This document shows positions 1-7,543 of a stretch of 64,000 bases of DNA, one piece after another. Location: positions 186,001 through 250,000 of the forward strand of contig JARXKN010000001.1 in the NCBI GenBank assembly GCA_030271625.1, read 5' to 3'. The stretch comes from Patescibacteria group bacterium (GTDB taxonomy: Bacteria > Patescibacteriota > Saccharimonadia > Saccharimonadales > UBA4665). Position numbers and translations under genes: made by a program. Under the pieces are notes generated by a model that did no database searches, was not told the DNA's origin, and saw only the letters and a list, made by a program, of their open reading frames with translations. How positions within the stretch are numbered: position 1 is the first letter of the stretch; every line of letters starts with the position of its first letter.

Positions 1-1
1 G

Positions 2-745
2 TACGATGCCGTCCGCAACACGGTGGCTACCTCCCAGAACTCTCATGAGCTGTTAAAGAGTTACGATGCTGAGCGCGGCCAACTCAATCAGCTCGACGCC
101 AGCCAGGCTAATTCCGAGGGTAGTGGCTATGTCTATCAAGGCTTCTACAACTTTAATATCCTCGACAATTTGTTGGTCTATAACACCCAGTGGTACAGCA
201 GTGGCGGTGCCAGTTTAGCCGCTAAAACCGATACTATCCGCGGTGTTCTGCCGACCGGTCAAAACAAGAAAGACTACCAAAATATTCCAGCTGCTGGTCT
301 GGGCTATATCCAAGCTGCCCTCACAACCCCGCAGGACATCTACTTCTCGGCCTTTAATTATGTTGATTCTAAAACTAGCTACTACGAATTCCAGAACCAG
401 GCCATGAAGCCAAACAACACGGTTACAGCTGCCAGCTTCAATAAGTTATATCCGGCCTACGTTCTATCACCGAACGGTAAGCAATCGCTTTGGAGCGAAC
501 AACGTGATGGTAAGAGCGTCGTTCTGCTAGGTGATGCCACTGCCGCCACCAGTAAAGTCGTGCCTAGTCTTGCCGGTTACGCCGCCTACGGCTGGTACAG
601 CGATAACTACCTACTGGTGACTAAAAAGGGCAGCGAACTGTATATTATTGCCAGCGACGGCTCTGGTGTACCGACGAAATTATCCAACTACTACAAGCCG
701 GCCCAAAATATTGCTGGCTCCGGCTCCGGTTACGGCAGTCTCTAG
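2..745 (+). CDS. Hypothetical protein with C-terminal propeller-like repeats (5' partial)
   Basis: The reading frame is open to the left window edge, so only the C-terminal part is present; the GTG at 23 is an internal in-frame codon and probably not the start. The last 110 residues contain two short beta-propeller-like segments (SPNGKQSLWSEQRDGKSVVLL and, later, a YIIASDGSGV-type strand), as in TolB or WD40-like exported proteins. The rest is rich in Tyr, Asn, Ser and Gly, typical of secreted proteins. I do not recognise a specific family. The next gene follows after 18 bases with its own promoter. Confidence 0.6.
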   Translation, partial: YDAVRNTVATSQNSHELLKSYDAERGQLNQLDASQANSEGSGYVYQGFYNFNILDNLLVYNTQWYSSGGASLAAKTDTIRGVLPTGQNKKDYQNIPAAGLGYIQAALTTPQDIYFSAFNYVDSKTSYYEFQNQAMKPNNTVTAASFNKLYPAYVLSPNGKQSLWSEQRDGKSVVLLGDATAATSKVVPSLAGYAAYGWYSDNYLLVTKKGSELYIIASDGSGVPTKLSNYYKPAQNIAGSGSGYGSL

Positions 746-751
746 AGCCGC

Positions 752-757
752 TATACT
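752..757 (+). promoter_or_regulatory. -10 box of leaderless promoter (TATACT)
   Basis: TATACT ends 6 bases before the ATG at 764, so transcription would start at or next to the start codon. No ribosome binding site is visible. Confidence 0.6.
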
Positions 758-763
758 ACAGCT

Positions 764-1579
764 ATGACTCAGGCACGTGATACGGCGTTTCAAGCTACGG
801 TTTTAGACTATTATGCGGCTCATGGTCGGCATGATTTAGCCTGGCGCCAGCCGGACAAGACCGGCTTTGACCCATACAAAATCCTCGTTAGTGAACTAAT
901 GCTGCAACAAACCCAAGTGGCGCGGGTTATCCCTAAATATGACTTGTTTTTAAAACAGTTTCCGACCGTAGAGCTGTTAGCGGCAGCACCATTAGGCGCG
1001 GTCCTGACGGCCTGGAGCGGGTTGGGCTACAACCGCCGGGCGCAGTATTTGCAGCGAGCCGCTCAAGCTATCGTGGCTGACTTTAATGGTGTCTTTCCAC
1101 GCATGGCGCCAGATTTAGTAAGGCTGCCTGGGGTAGGCAGTAATACTGCGGGCGCAATTTTGGCCTACAGCTTCAATCAACCGGTTCTGTTTATAGAAAC
1201 TAACATCCGGTCAGTCTATATTCACCATTTCTTTAACGACGCCAGCCAGGTTACCGACAAAGCGATTATGACGCAGCTAGCAGCTACCTTAGACGCCACC
1301 AACCCACGACAATGGTATTGGGCTTTAATGGATTACGGCAGCTACTTAAAACAATCAACTGGCAATGCTGCCCGACGCAGTGCTAGCTATAGCAAGCAGT
1401 CAACTTTTGCTGGTTCGCAGCGTCAACTGAGGGGGCAGGTGATTCGAATTCTATCCCAAAAATCTTTAACATTACAGCAGTTGCAATCGCAACTTACCGA
1501 CGAGCGCCTGCCGGTAGTTTTGGAGACGCTCGTTAACGAGGGGTTAGTCCAAAAAACCGGCCAGCGCTATCAACTTTAA
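764..1579 (+). CDS. mutY: A/G-specific adenine glycosylase-like protein (HhH-GPD), no Fe-S cluster
   Basis: Base-excision repair glycosylase of the MutY/Nth superfamily, expected to remove adenine opposite 8-oxoguanine. The N-terminal helical core has the catalytic-type Glu (SELMLQQTQ, about residue 44), the helix-hairpin-helix LPGVGSNTAG (121-130) and the GPD-region motif FIETNIRSV (143-151). At the position of the MutY catalytic Asp there is Glu145. The four Cys of the usual 4Fe-4S loop are absent; the region after residue 190 contains none. The C-terminal 60 residues look like a small winged-helix segment rather than the MutT-like domain of full MutY (about 350 residues; here 271). The start follows a leaderless -10 box. 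The exact substrate is not certain. Confidence 0.8.
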   Translation: MTQARDTAFQATVLDYYAAHGRHDLAWRQPDKTGFDPYKILVSELMLQQTQVARVIPKYDLFLKQFPTVELLAAAPLGAVLTAWSGLGYNRRAQYLQRAAQAIVADFNGVFPRMAPDLVRLPGVGSNTAGAILAYSFNQPVLFIETNIRSVYIHHFFNDASQVTDKAIMTQLAATLDATNPRQWYWALMDYGSYLKQSTGNAARRSASYSKQSTFAGSQRQLRGQVIRILSQKSLTLQQLQSQLTDERLPVVLETLVNEGLVQKTGQRYQL

Positions 1580-1614
1580 AAAGCTTACGCTTTCTGATAA
1601 ATATTTGCTAAGAT

Positions 1615-1620
1615 TAGAAT
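1615..1620 (+). promoter_or_regulatory. -10 box of leaderless promoter (TAGAAT)
   Basis: TAGAAT ends 4 bases before the ATG at 1625. Confidence 0.4.
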
Positions 1621-1624
1621 AACT

Positions 1625-1999
1625 ATGGAATCAACTCCCGCGCCCACAACCGCTCCACCGACACCGACGCCAGCCGCTCCCACACCCGGACCGGTCATGG
1701 ATGTGGTAGCCCCGCCAAAAGCCGCACCCGAAGTAGCCGTTGAACCAACTGCCGCCCCAGCCCCAGCAGAAGAAGCCATGGCGACACCCCCACCCGAAGA
1801 AGAGGGTGCAGCAGCAGAAGGCGCACCAGCCGAGACAACCACTGAACCGGTAGCTGCTCCCGTACATACCCAAGAGGCTGTAAAGCCTCCTAAGACGCCC
1901 AGCGACCGAGCTCCCGGCGTCGATATGGCTATAACTGCCACGGCCATTATTATCATCGTTTTGGCTGGCCTGGCCGTCATTGCCTTTATTAAGCGCTAG
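1625..1999 (+). CDS. Pro/Ala-rich membrane-anchored hypothetical protein
   Basis: The first 95 residues are a low-complexity, Pro-, Ala-, Glu- and Thr-rich disordered region. One hydrophobic segment (about residues 101-121, ITATAIIIIVLAGLAVIAF) ends in KR, so the protein is probably a C-terminally anchored membrane protein. There is no signal peptide and no recognisable domain. A long open frame on the opposite strand here is a by-product of the biased composition. The start is supported by a -10 box 4 bases upstream. Confidence 0.6.
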   Translation: MESTPAPTTAPPTPTPAAPTPGPVMDVVAPPKAAPEVAVEPTAAPAPAEEAMATPPPEEEGAAAEGAPAETTTEPVAAPVHTQEAVKPPKTPSDRAPGVDMAITATAIIIIVLAGLAVIAFIKR

Positions 2000-2027
2000 G
2001 CAACTTGCGTCGCACTGCCGTCTGCGG

Positions 2028-2033
2028 TAGTAT
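2028..2033 (+). promoter_or_regulatory. -10 box of leaderless promoter (TAGTAT)
   Basis: TAGTAT ends 8 bases before the ATG of tsaC at 2042. Confidence 0.4.
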
Positions 2034-2041
2034 TTGTCAGC

Positions 2042-2596
2042 ATGTTTACCAACGCTCTAACTTTATTACAGCCCGGTGCCGTCGGTGTTATTCCGACCGA
2101 CACGGTCTATGGCTTAGCGGCCCGGGCCAGCGACCCAGCAGCCGTCGAACGACTCTATAAACTGAAGCACCGCGAGCAGAAACCAGGCACGCTAATTGCG
2201 GCCTCGATTGACCAGCTCGTTGAGCTCGGCATCAAGCGCCGCTACCTGACGGCTGTTAGTCAGTACTGGCCCGGCGCCGTTAGTGTGGTGGTGCCCGGTG
2301 ACCCAAACTTAAACTATCTGCATCAGTCTAAGATGAGCCTGGCTGTGCGCCTGCCGGCTGACGACCAACTCCAAGTCCTCCTCTTAAAAACTGGCCCGTT
2401 ATTAACGAGCAGCGCCAATCATCCCGGCGCCCCGACCGCGACAACTGTCGCCGAAGCCAAAGCTTATTTTGGTGAGGCCGTCGATTTTTATGATGACGGC
2501 GGCGATTTAAGCAATCGGCCACCTTCAACCGTGATTAGAATTGTTGACGATGCTGTGGAAGTCTTGCGAGCTGGTGCGGTCGACATCGATGTCTAG
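2042..2596 (+). CDS. tsaC: L-threonylcarbamoyladenylate synthase (TsaC/YrdC/Sua5 family)
   Basis: Makes threonylcarbamoyl-AMP from Thr, bicarbonate and ATP for t6A modification of tRNAs reading ANN codons. The YrdC fold is evident from the N-terminal PTDTVYGLAARASD motif, the KHREQKPGTLI nucleotide/Thr-binding segment (about residues 41-51), WPGAVSVVV and LLTSSANHPGAP. At 184 residues it is the single-domain TsaC type without the Sua5 extension. It belongs functionally with tilS further along the window, since both act on the tRNA anticodon region. Leaderless start at 2042. Confidence 0.93.
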   Translation: MFTNALTLLQPGAVGVIPTDTVYGLAARASDPAAVERLYKLKHREQKPGTLIAASIDQLVELGIKRRYLTAVSQYWPGAVSVVVPGDPNLNYLHQSKMSLAVRLPADDQLQVLLLKTGPLLTSSANHPGAPTATTVAEAKAYFGEAVDFYDDGGDLSNRPPSTVIRIVDDAVEVLRAGAVDIDV

Positions 2597-2602
2597 TACA
2601 AT
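2597..2602 (+). promoter_or_regulatory. -10 box of leaderless promoter (TACAAT)
   Basis: TACAAT ends 6 bases before the ATG at 2609 and overlaps the end of tsaC by the stop region. Confidence 0.5.
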
Positions 2603-2608
2603 AGACGC

Positions 2609-2944
2609 ATGACATTCGACGAATACCAAAAAGCCGCTATCACGACCGCCCTTACCACCTACGATGACCCCTTGTTACAAAATAGTGTCTGGGTAATGGG
2701 CATTGCCGGTGAAACCGGTGAAGTAGTAGAAAAGTGGAAAAAGGCGCTAGCTTACCGCCAGGGGAAATTTAGCGACGAAGAGTTTGCCGACTTTAAAAAA
2801 GAGTTTGCCGACGTTATTTGGTACATTGCCGTCTTAGCCGACAGCCTCGGTCTGTCGCTCGATGAACTAATGCAGGAAAATCTAGCGAAATTAAAGAGTC
2901 GCCAAGCTCGTGGCGTTATTAAAGGGACCGGCGATAATCGCTAA
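2609..2944 (+). CDS. MazG-like nucleotide pyrophosphohydrolase
   Basis: All-alpha NTP pyrophosphatase family, which hydrolyses (d)NTPs or modified nucleotides to the monophosphate and pyrophosphate. The metal-binding motif is visible as GETGEVVEKWKK (about residues 31-42) and, after a helix, EFADVIWYIAVLAD (64-77), matching the EExxE...ExxD pattern. At 111 residues it is a single MazG domain, probably acting as a dimer or tetramer. It ends 3 bases before the end of the convergent murC. The substrate cannot be told from sequence. Confidence 0.85.
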   Translation: MTFDEYQKAAITTALTTYDDPLLQNSVWVMGIAGETGEVVEKWKKALAYRQGKFSDEEFADFKKEFADVIWYIAVLADSLGLSLDELMQENLAKLKSRQARGVIKGTGDNR

Positions 2945-2946
2945 GT

Positions 2947-4245
2947 TTACGAAGCGCTAAAATTCTGGCGCAGCCAATCGTCCAACGACTTGCCGCCGCC
3001 GCCAACCATGCCGACCACCATATCGCCGTTAGCTAGGTGCTCAGCAATAATGGTTTTGAGGGCTTCGTTTGGTTCAGCTGGCTCAGCAATTGATGGGTCA
3101 TCCAGATAGCTAATTAATTCGGCCGGTGGCATAACCCGTTGGGTCGGATCTTCACGGGCTAAATAGCTGGGCAGCCAATAGACTTTAGTGGCGCCCGCAA
3201 AACAATCTTTGTACTCGGCTTTTAAGTAGTGCTGACGGCGATTGGTTAGGGGCTCGTAAACGACCACTAAATTCTGGCCGGATTCGGCAGCCATTTCGGT
3301 AGCCACACTCATAGCGCCTCGAACTTTTTCGGGGGTGTGGGCGTAATCACTATAGAGGTTAGGGACAATCTGTTCCATGCGGCGAGTCAGGCCAGGGAAG
3401 CTATTGATGCTAGCCACTAAGCTGTCGACTGGCGCACCGGTTGCCTGGTGGACGGCAGTAATCGCTAGCCAGGCATCTAAGCGGTTGTAGAAGCCTTTGA
3501 GGCTAATCTGGCTAATATGCTCGTCGGCGGGGTCAAGCACGCTAAGACGCTCGCTGGAGCCCAACTGCAGGTAACTGGCATCGTCTTGCCACAGGTAGGT
3601 TTGTTGACTCTGCTCGATAAATTCAATAAAGGCCTGCTGATAATCTTCCCGGGTCGGAAAAATCTCGTGGTGATCCCAACTAACGCCGGTAATTAAACTG
3701 ATGGCCGGTTCATAGGCGAGGAAGTTGCGGTCAAACTCATCGGCTTCGTAAATAAAGTACTTGCTGTCCGGCGTAAACTCACCCATTTCGCCGTAGCTGA
3801 CTTTGGCAGGTAACAGGTAACTTACCGGTTCCTGCAGCTGCTTGAACAACCAAGTCACCATGGCTGTAGTGGTGGTTTTACCATGCGTACCGGCGATGGC
3901 AATCAGTTGCAGGCCGGTATCTTTTAAAATCAGATTTAGTAATTCGTCGCGTTTGCTAGTTTTAATTTCCTGATTAACGCAGAAGCGCAGTTCGGCCGCA
4001 TCGGGATTTTCTAAGGGCAGGGCCGAAGTGTAAACAAACCAATCAATTGGATTCTCATCATAGACCTTAGAAATGCCATCGTAATCTTGACCAATATGGA
4101 TGTTAGTAACACCGTGGCTTTTTAAGTACTGAATGTACTGCGAGTCCTGCTTATCGGAGCCTGAAACGGTATAGCCAGCTTGCTGAGCAATTTGGGCTAA
4201 CGGGCCGATGCCAGCGCCGCCAATGCCTGAAAAATAAATATGCAT
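2947..4245 (-). CDS. murC: UDP-N-acetylmuramate--L-alanine ligase (MurC-type Mur ligase)
   Basis: Cytoplasmic peptidoglycan precursor ligase that adds the first amino acid to UDP-MurNAc using ATP. It starts with the MurC Rossmann motif IYFSGIGGAGIGPLA (3-17), followed by the P-loop GTHGKTTTT (119-127), the central EADEFDRNFL motif (Glu/Asp Mg-binding region), the SWDHHEIFP motif and a C-terminal DYAHTPEKV. At 432 residues it is a little short for MurC (450-490). The related Mpl ligase has the same architecture and is a less likely alternative. A -10 box sits 6 bases upstream on the minus strand. Confidence 0.88.
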   Translation of the reverse strand: MHIYFSGIGGAGIGPLAQIAQQAGYTVSGSDKQDSQYIQYLKSHGVTNIHIGQDYDGISKVYDENPIDWFVYTSALPLENPDAAELRFCVNQEIKTSKRDELLNLILKDTGLQLIAIAGTHGKTTTTAMVTWLFKQLQEPVSYLLPAKVSYGEMGEFTPDSKYFIYEADEFDRNFLAYEPAISLITGVSWDHHEIFPTREDYQQAFIEFIEQSQQTYLWQDDASYLQLGSSERLSVLDPADEHISQISLKGFYNRLDAWLAITAVHQATGAPVDSLVASINSFPGLTRRMEQIVPNLYSDYAHTPEKVRGAMSVATEMAAESGQNLVVVYEPLTNRRQHYLKAEYKDCFAGATKVYWLPSYLAREDPTQRVMPPAELISYLDDPSIAEPAEPNEALKTIIAEHLANGDMVVGMVGGGGKSLDDWLRQNFSAS

Positions 4246-4251
4246 GGTTAC

Positions 4252-4257
4252 AGTATA
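4252..4257 (-). promoter_or_regulatory. -10 box of leaderless murC promoter
   Basis: TATACT on the minus strand ends 6 bases before the murC ATG. Confidence 0.6.
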
Positions 4258-4291
4258 CCGCTCGAGCCACTGATATGCGTAGCGGCTGGTA

Positions 4292-4297
4292 TATAAT
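4292..4297 (+). promoter_or_regulatory. -10 box (TATAAT)
   Basis: TATAAT ends 10 bases before the ATG at 4308. This makes the upstream in-frame ATG at 4275 an unlikely start, because it lies before the promoter. Confidence 0.55.
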
Positions 4298-4307
4298 CAT
4301 AAACAAG

Positions 4308-4874
4308 ATGTCAAAACTGCCGCCTCCCCAACTATTGCTCGGCGCCACGCTGGTAAGCTTATCAATTTGCGCCTTTTCGCTGCGGGCTAACAATCAACAC
4401 ATGCTGCAATTACGCCAAGCGGTCTATACGGCCGACGAAAAGGGTAGTGGCGTTGAACCGGCCTTAGTAAGTCTGCAATCGTACGTCACGGCGCATATGA
4501 ATACTCGACTAGACTCCGGATCGAATGCCGTCTATCCGCCGATTCAGCTAAAATACACCTACGATCGGCTGGTCCAGGCCCGCAGTGATAAGTTGGCTAC
4601 CACTAACAGCCAAACCTATAGCGCCGCCCAAGGCTACTGTGAACAGCAGAATTCCACCGACTTTTCGGGCCGCAACCGCGTGCCCTGTATTGAGCAGTAT
4701 GTCCAAAGTCATGGCGTGCAGCTGCCAACAATACCTGATGCGCTCTATAAGTTTAGTTTTGCGTCGCCGGTTTGGTCGCCTGATGTTGCCGGCTGGAGTC
4801 TGGTAACAACAATTCTGCTAGCTATCGTTACACTACTGGCCACCGCCCATCGTTTTCTCCGTAAGCGTCGCTAA
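4308..4874 (+). CDS. Hypothetical membrane protein, two transmembrane segments
   Basis: The protein has an N-terminal hydrophobic segment (about residues 8-26, LLLGATLVSLSICAFSL), an external domain of about 120 residues and a C-terminal transmembrane helix (about 160-180) ending in RFLRKRR. The external region has two Cys (EGYCEQ-like and VPCIEQ contexts) that could pair. I do not recognise a family. I chose ATG 4308 rather than 4275 because a consensus -10 box lies between them. A strong terminator follows at 4896. Confidence 0.65.
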   Translation: MSKLPPPQLLLGATLVSLSICAFSLRANNQHMLQLRQAVYTADEKGSGVEPALVSLQSYVTAHMNTRLDSGSNAVYPPIQLKYTYDRLVQARSDKLATTNSQTYSAAQGYCEQQNSTDFSGRNRVPCIEQYVQSHGVQLPTIPDALYKFSFASPVWSPDVAGWSLVTTILLAIVTLLATAHRFLRKRR

Positions 4875-4895
4875 TAAAAAATATTGTCAGCCATT

Positions 4896-4923
4896 AAAAA
4901 AGCCCCTCGAGAGGGGCTTTTTT
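4896..4923. terminator. Bidirectional intrinsic terminator
   Basis: A6 run, stem AGCCCCTC paired with GAGGGGCT, then T6. It can end transcription of both the plus-strand gene to the left and the minus-strand gene to the right. Confidence 0.9.
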
Positions 4924-4939
4924 AATTCCGGTGTACCGA

Positions 4940-5557
4940 TTACTGCTTAGGAGTAGTGGTAGCTGGAGCGCTGTTGGTTGTAGTGTTACTAGAACCTTGA
5001 ACGTTGTTAGTGGTGCTAGCGTTGGTAGCTGAATCGCTACACTTCTGACCACTTGGGTTTTGCTGCTTGAAGGTCTTAACGGCCTTGGCAACTTGGCCAC
5101 TGTCCTGTAAGTTTTCCCAGAAGGTAACTTGAGAACGGTTAATGACCATTTGGTCGAATGGTGAGTGTAACTCACAACCCAACTTAACAAGTGAGACACT
5201 TGTGTTGGCATTGGCAGCTTGGCCAGTGCTTGAAGTCTGGAGGTAGTAAATGTTGCTAACAACAAAGTACTTGCTGTTAAGATCTTTAATGTTACCAAAG
5301 TAGACCTGTCCGGTGCTCAAGAAAACGGCCTGTAGGCGTCCCTTGTCAACGAACTTCTGCTCAGCGTTATCTTTGCCACCAGCGGCTGCAACAGCTGCTA
5401 ATGCTAGTAAGATAACGGCTGCGCCGACTACTAAGCTTACGAGACCAATTTTGCCCCATTTATTACCTTCTGTTTGGCCCTTACGACCGGCACCAGCTAC
5501 TGCTGGGTGCGCGCTAGGAGTAACTCCTGGCTGTTGAGTGCTACGGTTAAAATCCAT
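4940..5557 (-). CDS. Hypothetical single-pass membrane protein
   Basis: 205 residues from the ATG at 5557. The start is chosen because AAAAGG and GGAG ribosome-binding sequence lies just upstream, whereas the longer frame back to 5653 adds an implausible basic extension. A cytoplasmic N-terminus (about 40 residues, Gly/Pro-rich) is followed by a transmembrane helix (about 42-62, VSLVVGAAVILLALAAVAAAGG), a globular external part of about 100 residues with two Cys, and a Ser/Thr/Asn-rich tail. The motif AVFLSTGQVYFGNIKDLNSKYFVV resembles conserved Patescibacteria membrane proteins of unknown function. Confidence 0.75.
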   Translation of the reverse strand: MDFNRSTQQPGVTPSAHPAVAGAGRKGQTEGNKWGKIGLVSLVVGAAVILLALAAVAAAGGKDNAEQKFVDKGRLQAVFLSTGQVYFGNIKDLNSKYFVVSNIYYLQTSSTGQAANANTSVSLVKLGCELHSPFDQMVINRSQVTFWENLQDSGQVAKAVKTFKQQNPSGQKCSDSATNASTTNNVQGSSNTTTNSAPATTTPKQ

Positions 5558-5739
5558 ACCTTTTCTTCTCCACCTCTTATACTTTTTATGGTTACCGCAT
5601 AAGTGTAATACAGGCATTAAGCTTATGCAATATAAAATCATAAGCAATTTCATTAACCTGTGGAAGAATTACACCTTACAGAGGCGCAAACGCTAGCTAT
5701 AAACAGGGGCTCTAAGAAGGCACGAAATAGCGATTAGGG

Positions 5740-5769
5740 TTGACAAGCAAAATCGCACCAGAGTATGTT
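5740..5769 (+). promoter_or_regulatory. Promoter TTGACA-18-TATGTT
   Basis: The consensus -35 box TTGACA (5740-5745) and -10 box TATGTT (5764-5769) are 18 bases apart, ahead of the 64-residue gene at 5810. The leader is about 35 bases with a GAGAGGGAG ribosome binding region. Confidence 0.65.
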
Positions 5770-5809
5770 AGGGGTACATCACTAAGTTATAAGAGAGGGA
5801 GAGTCAGCA

Positions 5810-6004
5810 ATGGCATACAAGCACACTAACTCAAAAGGTGTCACGTACTACTTAAATTCCAAGGAAGTTACCCTTCGCGGTGGCAAAGTCCAGAGAATCT
5901 ACTACTTCAGCAAGGATGAGCGCCCAGAAGCTACAGACCTACCTGACGGTTACGAAGTGAATGAAAACCCACGCAACGGGTTCCTGACCATCAAGCGTAA
6001 ATAA
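5810..6004 (+). CDS. Small conserved hypothetical protein (64 aa)
   Basis: A compact, charged 64-residue soluble protein starting MAYKHTNSKGVTYYLN and containing LRGGKVQRIYYFSKD. It has its own -35/-10 promoter, a ribosome binding site (GGGAG region) and a strong terminator, so it is a free-standing and probably well-expressed gene. The sequence pattern (alternating beta strands, no catalytic motif) looks like a small conserved protein family of Saccharibacteria; function unknown. Confidence 0.8.
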   Translation: MAYKHTNSKGVTYYLNSKEVTLRGGKVQRIYYFSKDERPEATDLPDGYEVNENPRNGFLTIKRK

Positions 6005-6023
6005 TTAGCCTAGTTTTACTAGC

Positions 6024-6057
6024 AAAAACCACCCGTGCTTATCGCCGGGTGGTTTTT
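6024..6057 (+). terminator. Intrinsic terminator
   Basis: A 12-base stem AAAAACCACCCG / CGGGTGGTTTTT closes a 9-base loop; its A-run and T-run arms make it potentially bidirectional. Confidence 0.9.
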
Positions 6058-6102
6058 AGTTATCGAGCCAAAGTACTCCTTGTAAAGTAAGCGTAACCGT
6101 GT

Positions 6103-6108
6103 TATAAT
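6103..6108 (+). promoter_or_regulatory. -10 box of leaderless promoter (TATAAT)
   Basis: TATAAT ends 7 bases before the ATG at 6116. Confidence 0.6.
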
Positions 6109-6115
6109 ACAGCTA

Positions 6116-6667
6116 ATGTCTACCTCCCCACAGCAGCCTAACTACGAGCAGCCTGGATTATTCGAGGTTGGTACTACCGTTAGTTTTGGTCTGACGGATC
6201 CTTCTGCACAGCCACACATCACTCACACCTTCCTACCGGCCGCAAACGCTCCCAACGTCGCGCCAGCAACAGCTGCCATACCAACGGTAGTAACTGCCGA
6301 GCCGGGTGTATCGGTACCTGTTAGCGACCGCGCCCTCGTCCTAGAAGAATTTGTGATACCAGCTATTGCTGGTATCGGTCAGCGTGAAGCTCTGCAAGAT
6401 GCCATGTTTACTGATGATGCTCCAGAATTGAGCCAACGTAAAGTAGAGCGGGCGGCGGAAAACGCTAAAGATATGGAGCGCTCAGCCTGGAACCTGTTGT
6501 ACCGGACGCTGGGCTATGAAGCTGCTGCCGCGGCCGGCGTTGGCGACCCGACGAGCGGTAAACGATTAGTTAGTGAAGACCTGCAACGTCTGAAGGCTCA
6601 ATATGGCCGCGGTAAACCAAAAGAGCGCAGTGCCTTCCTAAAGATTCTAAAAACCCAGCGTCACTAA
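6116..6667 (+). CDS. Hypothetical protein (183 aa)
   Basis: No family recognised. The first 90 residues are Pro/Ala/Thr-rich and probably disordered. The second half is helical and charged (VERAAENAKDMERSAWNLLYRTLGYEAAAAAG, then a basic tail GRGKPKERSAFLKILKTQRH). There is no signal peptide or membrane segment, so it is likely cytoplasmic and may bind nucleic acid through the basic end (inference). It precedes another unknown gene at 6719 with a separate -10 box. Confidence 0.65.
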   Translation: MSTSPQQPNYEQPGLFEVGTTVSFGLTDPSAQPHITHTFLPAANAPNVAPATAAIPTVVTAEPGVSVPVSDRALVLEEFVIPAIAGIGQREALQDAMFTDDAPELSQRKVERAAENAKDMERSAWNLLYRTLGYEAAAAAGVGDPTSGKRLVSEDLQRLKAQYGRGKPKERSAFLKILKTQRH

Positions 6668-6690
6668 TTGCAGTATCTCTGTAAAAGTTG

Positions 6691-6696
6691 TATAAT
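6691..6696 (+). promoter_or_regulatory. -10 box (TATAAT)
   Basis: TATAAT lies 22 bases before the ATG at 6719. A second TAGAAT overlaps the start codon itself and is less likely to be used. Confidence 0.45.
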
Positions 6697-6718
6697 CTAG
6701 CTCTTGTAAAGAGTTAGA

Positions 6719-7543
6719 ATGATGTCCAGAAAATCCGAAATTATTACCCCCGTAGAATACAGCGAAGTCGTCGGCGCTCAGACGCTAGACGGTATTGATT
6801 ATGAACGACGTATATCACTCGGTAAGCTAGTAGCGCGGACGGCTGCGGTGCTTGATTTACCGGCTGGCTACGCTAGCGATGATGATCTGTTACGGGCGCG
6901 CCCCGATCAACTGCAGACTGGCCTCTATGTGCTGCCCCAAGATGCTCGCTACGAAGACGCTGAGCTACGGATACGGGACACCATATTTCCGAGCCAGGAG
7001 TTCAGTGTAGTAGCTCGTAGCCCCGGCGATCTTGTCCGGCATGCTAAAAGCGTGACTCGTAAGGCGCGAGCCGGCAATCCAGACCGTGATGAAACCGAAC
7101 ACGCCACCAATCGCTCAGCGGCCCATGCCCTAGAAGCAAAATTAGTAGGCACTGATGTATTACTACAGCAATGGCAAGAGCGACGCCGCGTGCTGGCTAG
7201 TTTGGCAATTGATTTAGGCGGCACCTGGCCGCATTATAAAGCTAAGAACCTCGAGCTGCGCCGCGTGGAAGTCGACCAAGCTATTCACCAAACGGCTGAA
7301 GTAGCCGCTGTTAACCGGCCCGATTGGGACAACCAAGTGGTACAGGGTATTCACCGGGCTATTAAAGTGCATTTGTACCGAACCGACACTTCGGCGGAGC
7401 ACCGCATAGCTCGCTGGCTGGGCTATATGAAGCTAGTTGATCGCCACACCTTTGCTAAATTTCAGGTAGCCAGTACGGCTCGTAAATTCACCGACTGGGA
7501 ATTCCAGAAATATAAGTCATACTTAGAAGATGTCCTTTTTTAA
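6719..7543 (+). CDS. Hypothetical protein (274 aa)
   Basis: Soluble, charged and mostly helical, with no recognised domain, signal peptide or membrane segment. The gene overlaps the following tRNA-dihydrouridine synthase gene by 14 bases (its last codons contain the next ATG at 7530), so the two are translationally coupled and may be functionally linked. The two ATG codons at 6719 and 6722 are both possible starts. Confidence 0.65.
   Translation: MMSRKSEIITPVEYSEVVGAQTLDGIDYERRISLGKLVARTAAVLDLPAGYASDDDLLRARPDQLQTGLYVLPQDARYEDAELRIRDTIFPSQEFSVVARSPGDLVRHAKSVTRKARAGNPDRDETEHATNRSAAHALEAKLVGTDVLLQQWQERRRVLASLAIDLGGTWPHYKAKNLELRRVEVDQAIHQTAEVAAVNRPDWDNQVVQGIHRAIKVHLYRTDTSAEHRIARWLGYMKLVDRHTFAKFQVASTARKFTDWEFQKYKSYLEDVLF

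Noticed and set aside
1585-1980. Long open frames on the minus strand opposite the Pro/Ala-rich gene
   Set aside because: They mirror the biased Pro/Ala/Thr codons of the plus-strand gene and have no domain or promoter.
4275-4307. Earlier start of the membrane protein at 4275
   Set aside because: A consensus TATAAT box (4292-4297) lies after it and before ATG 4308.
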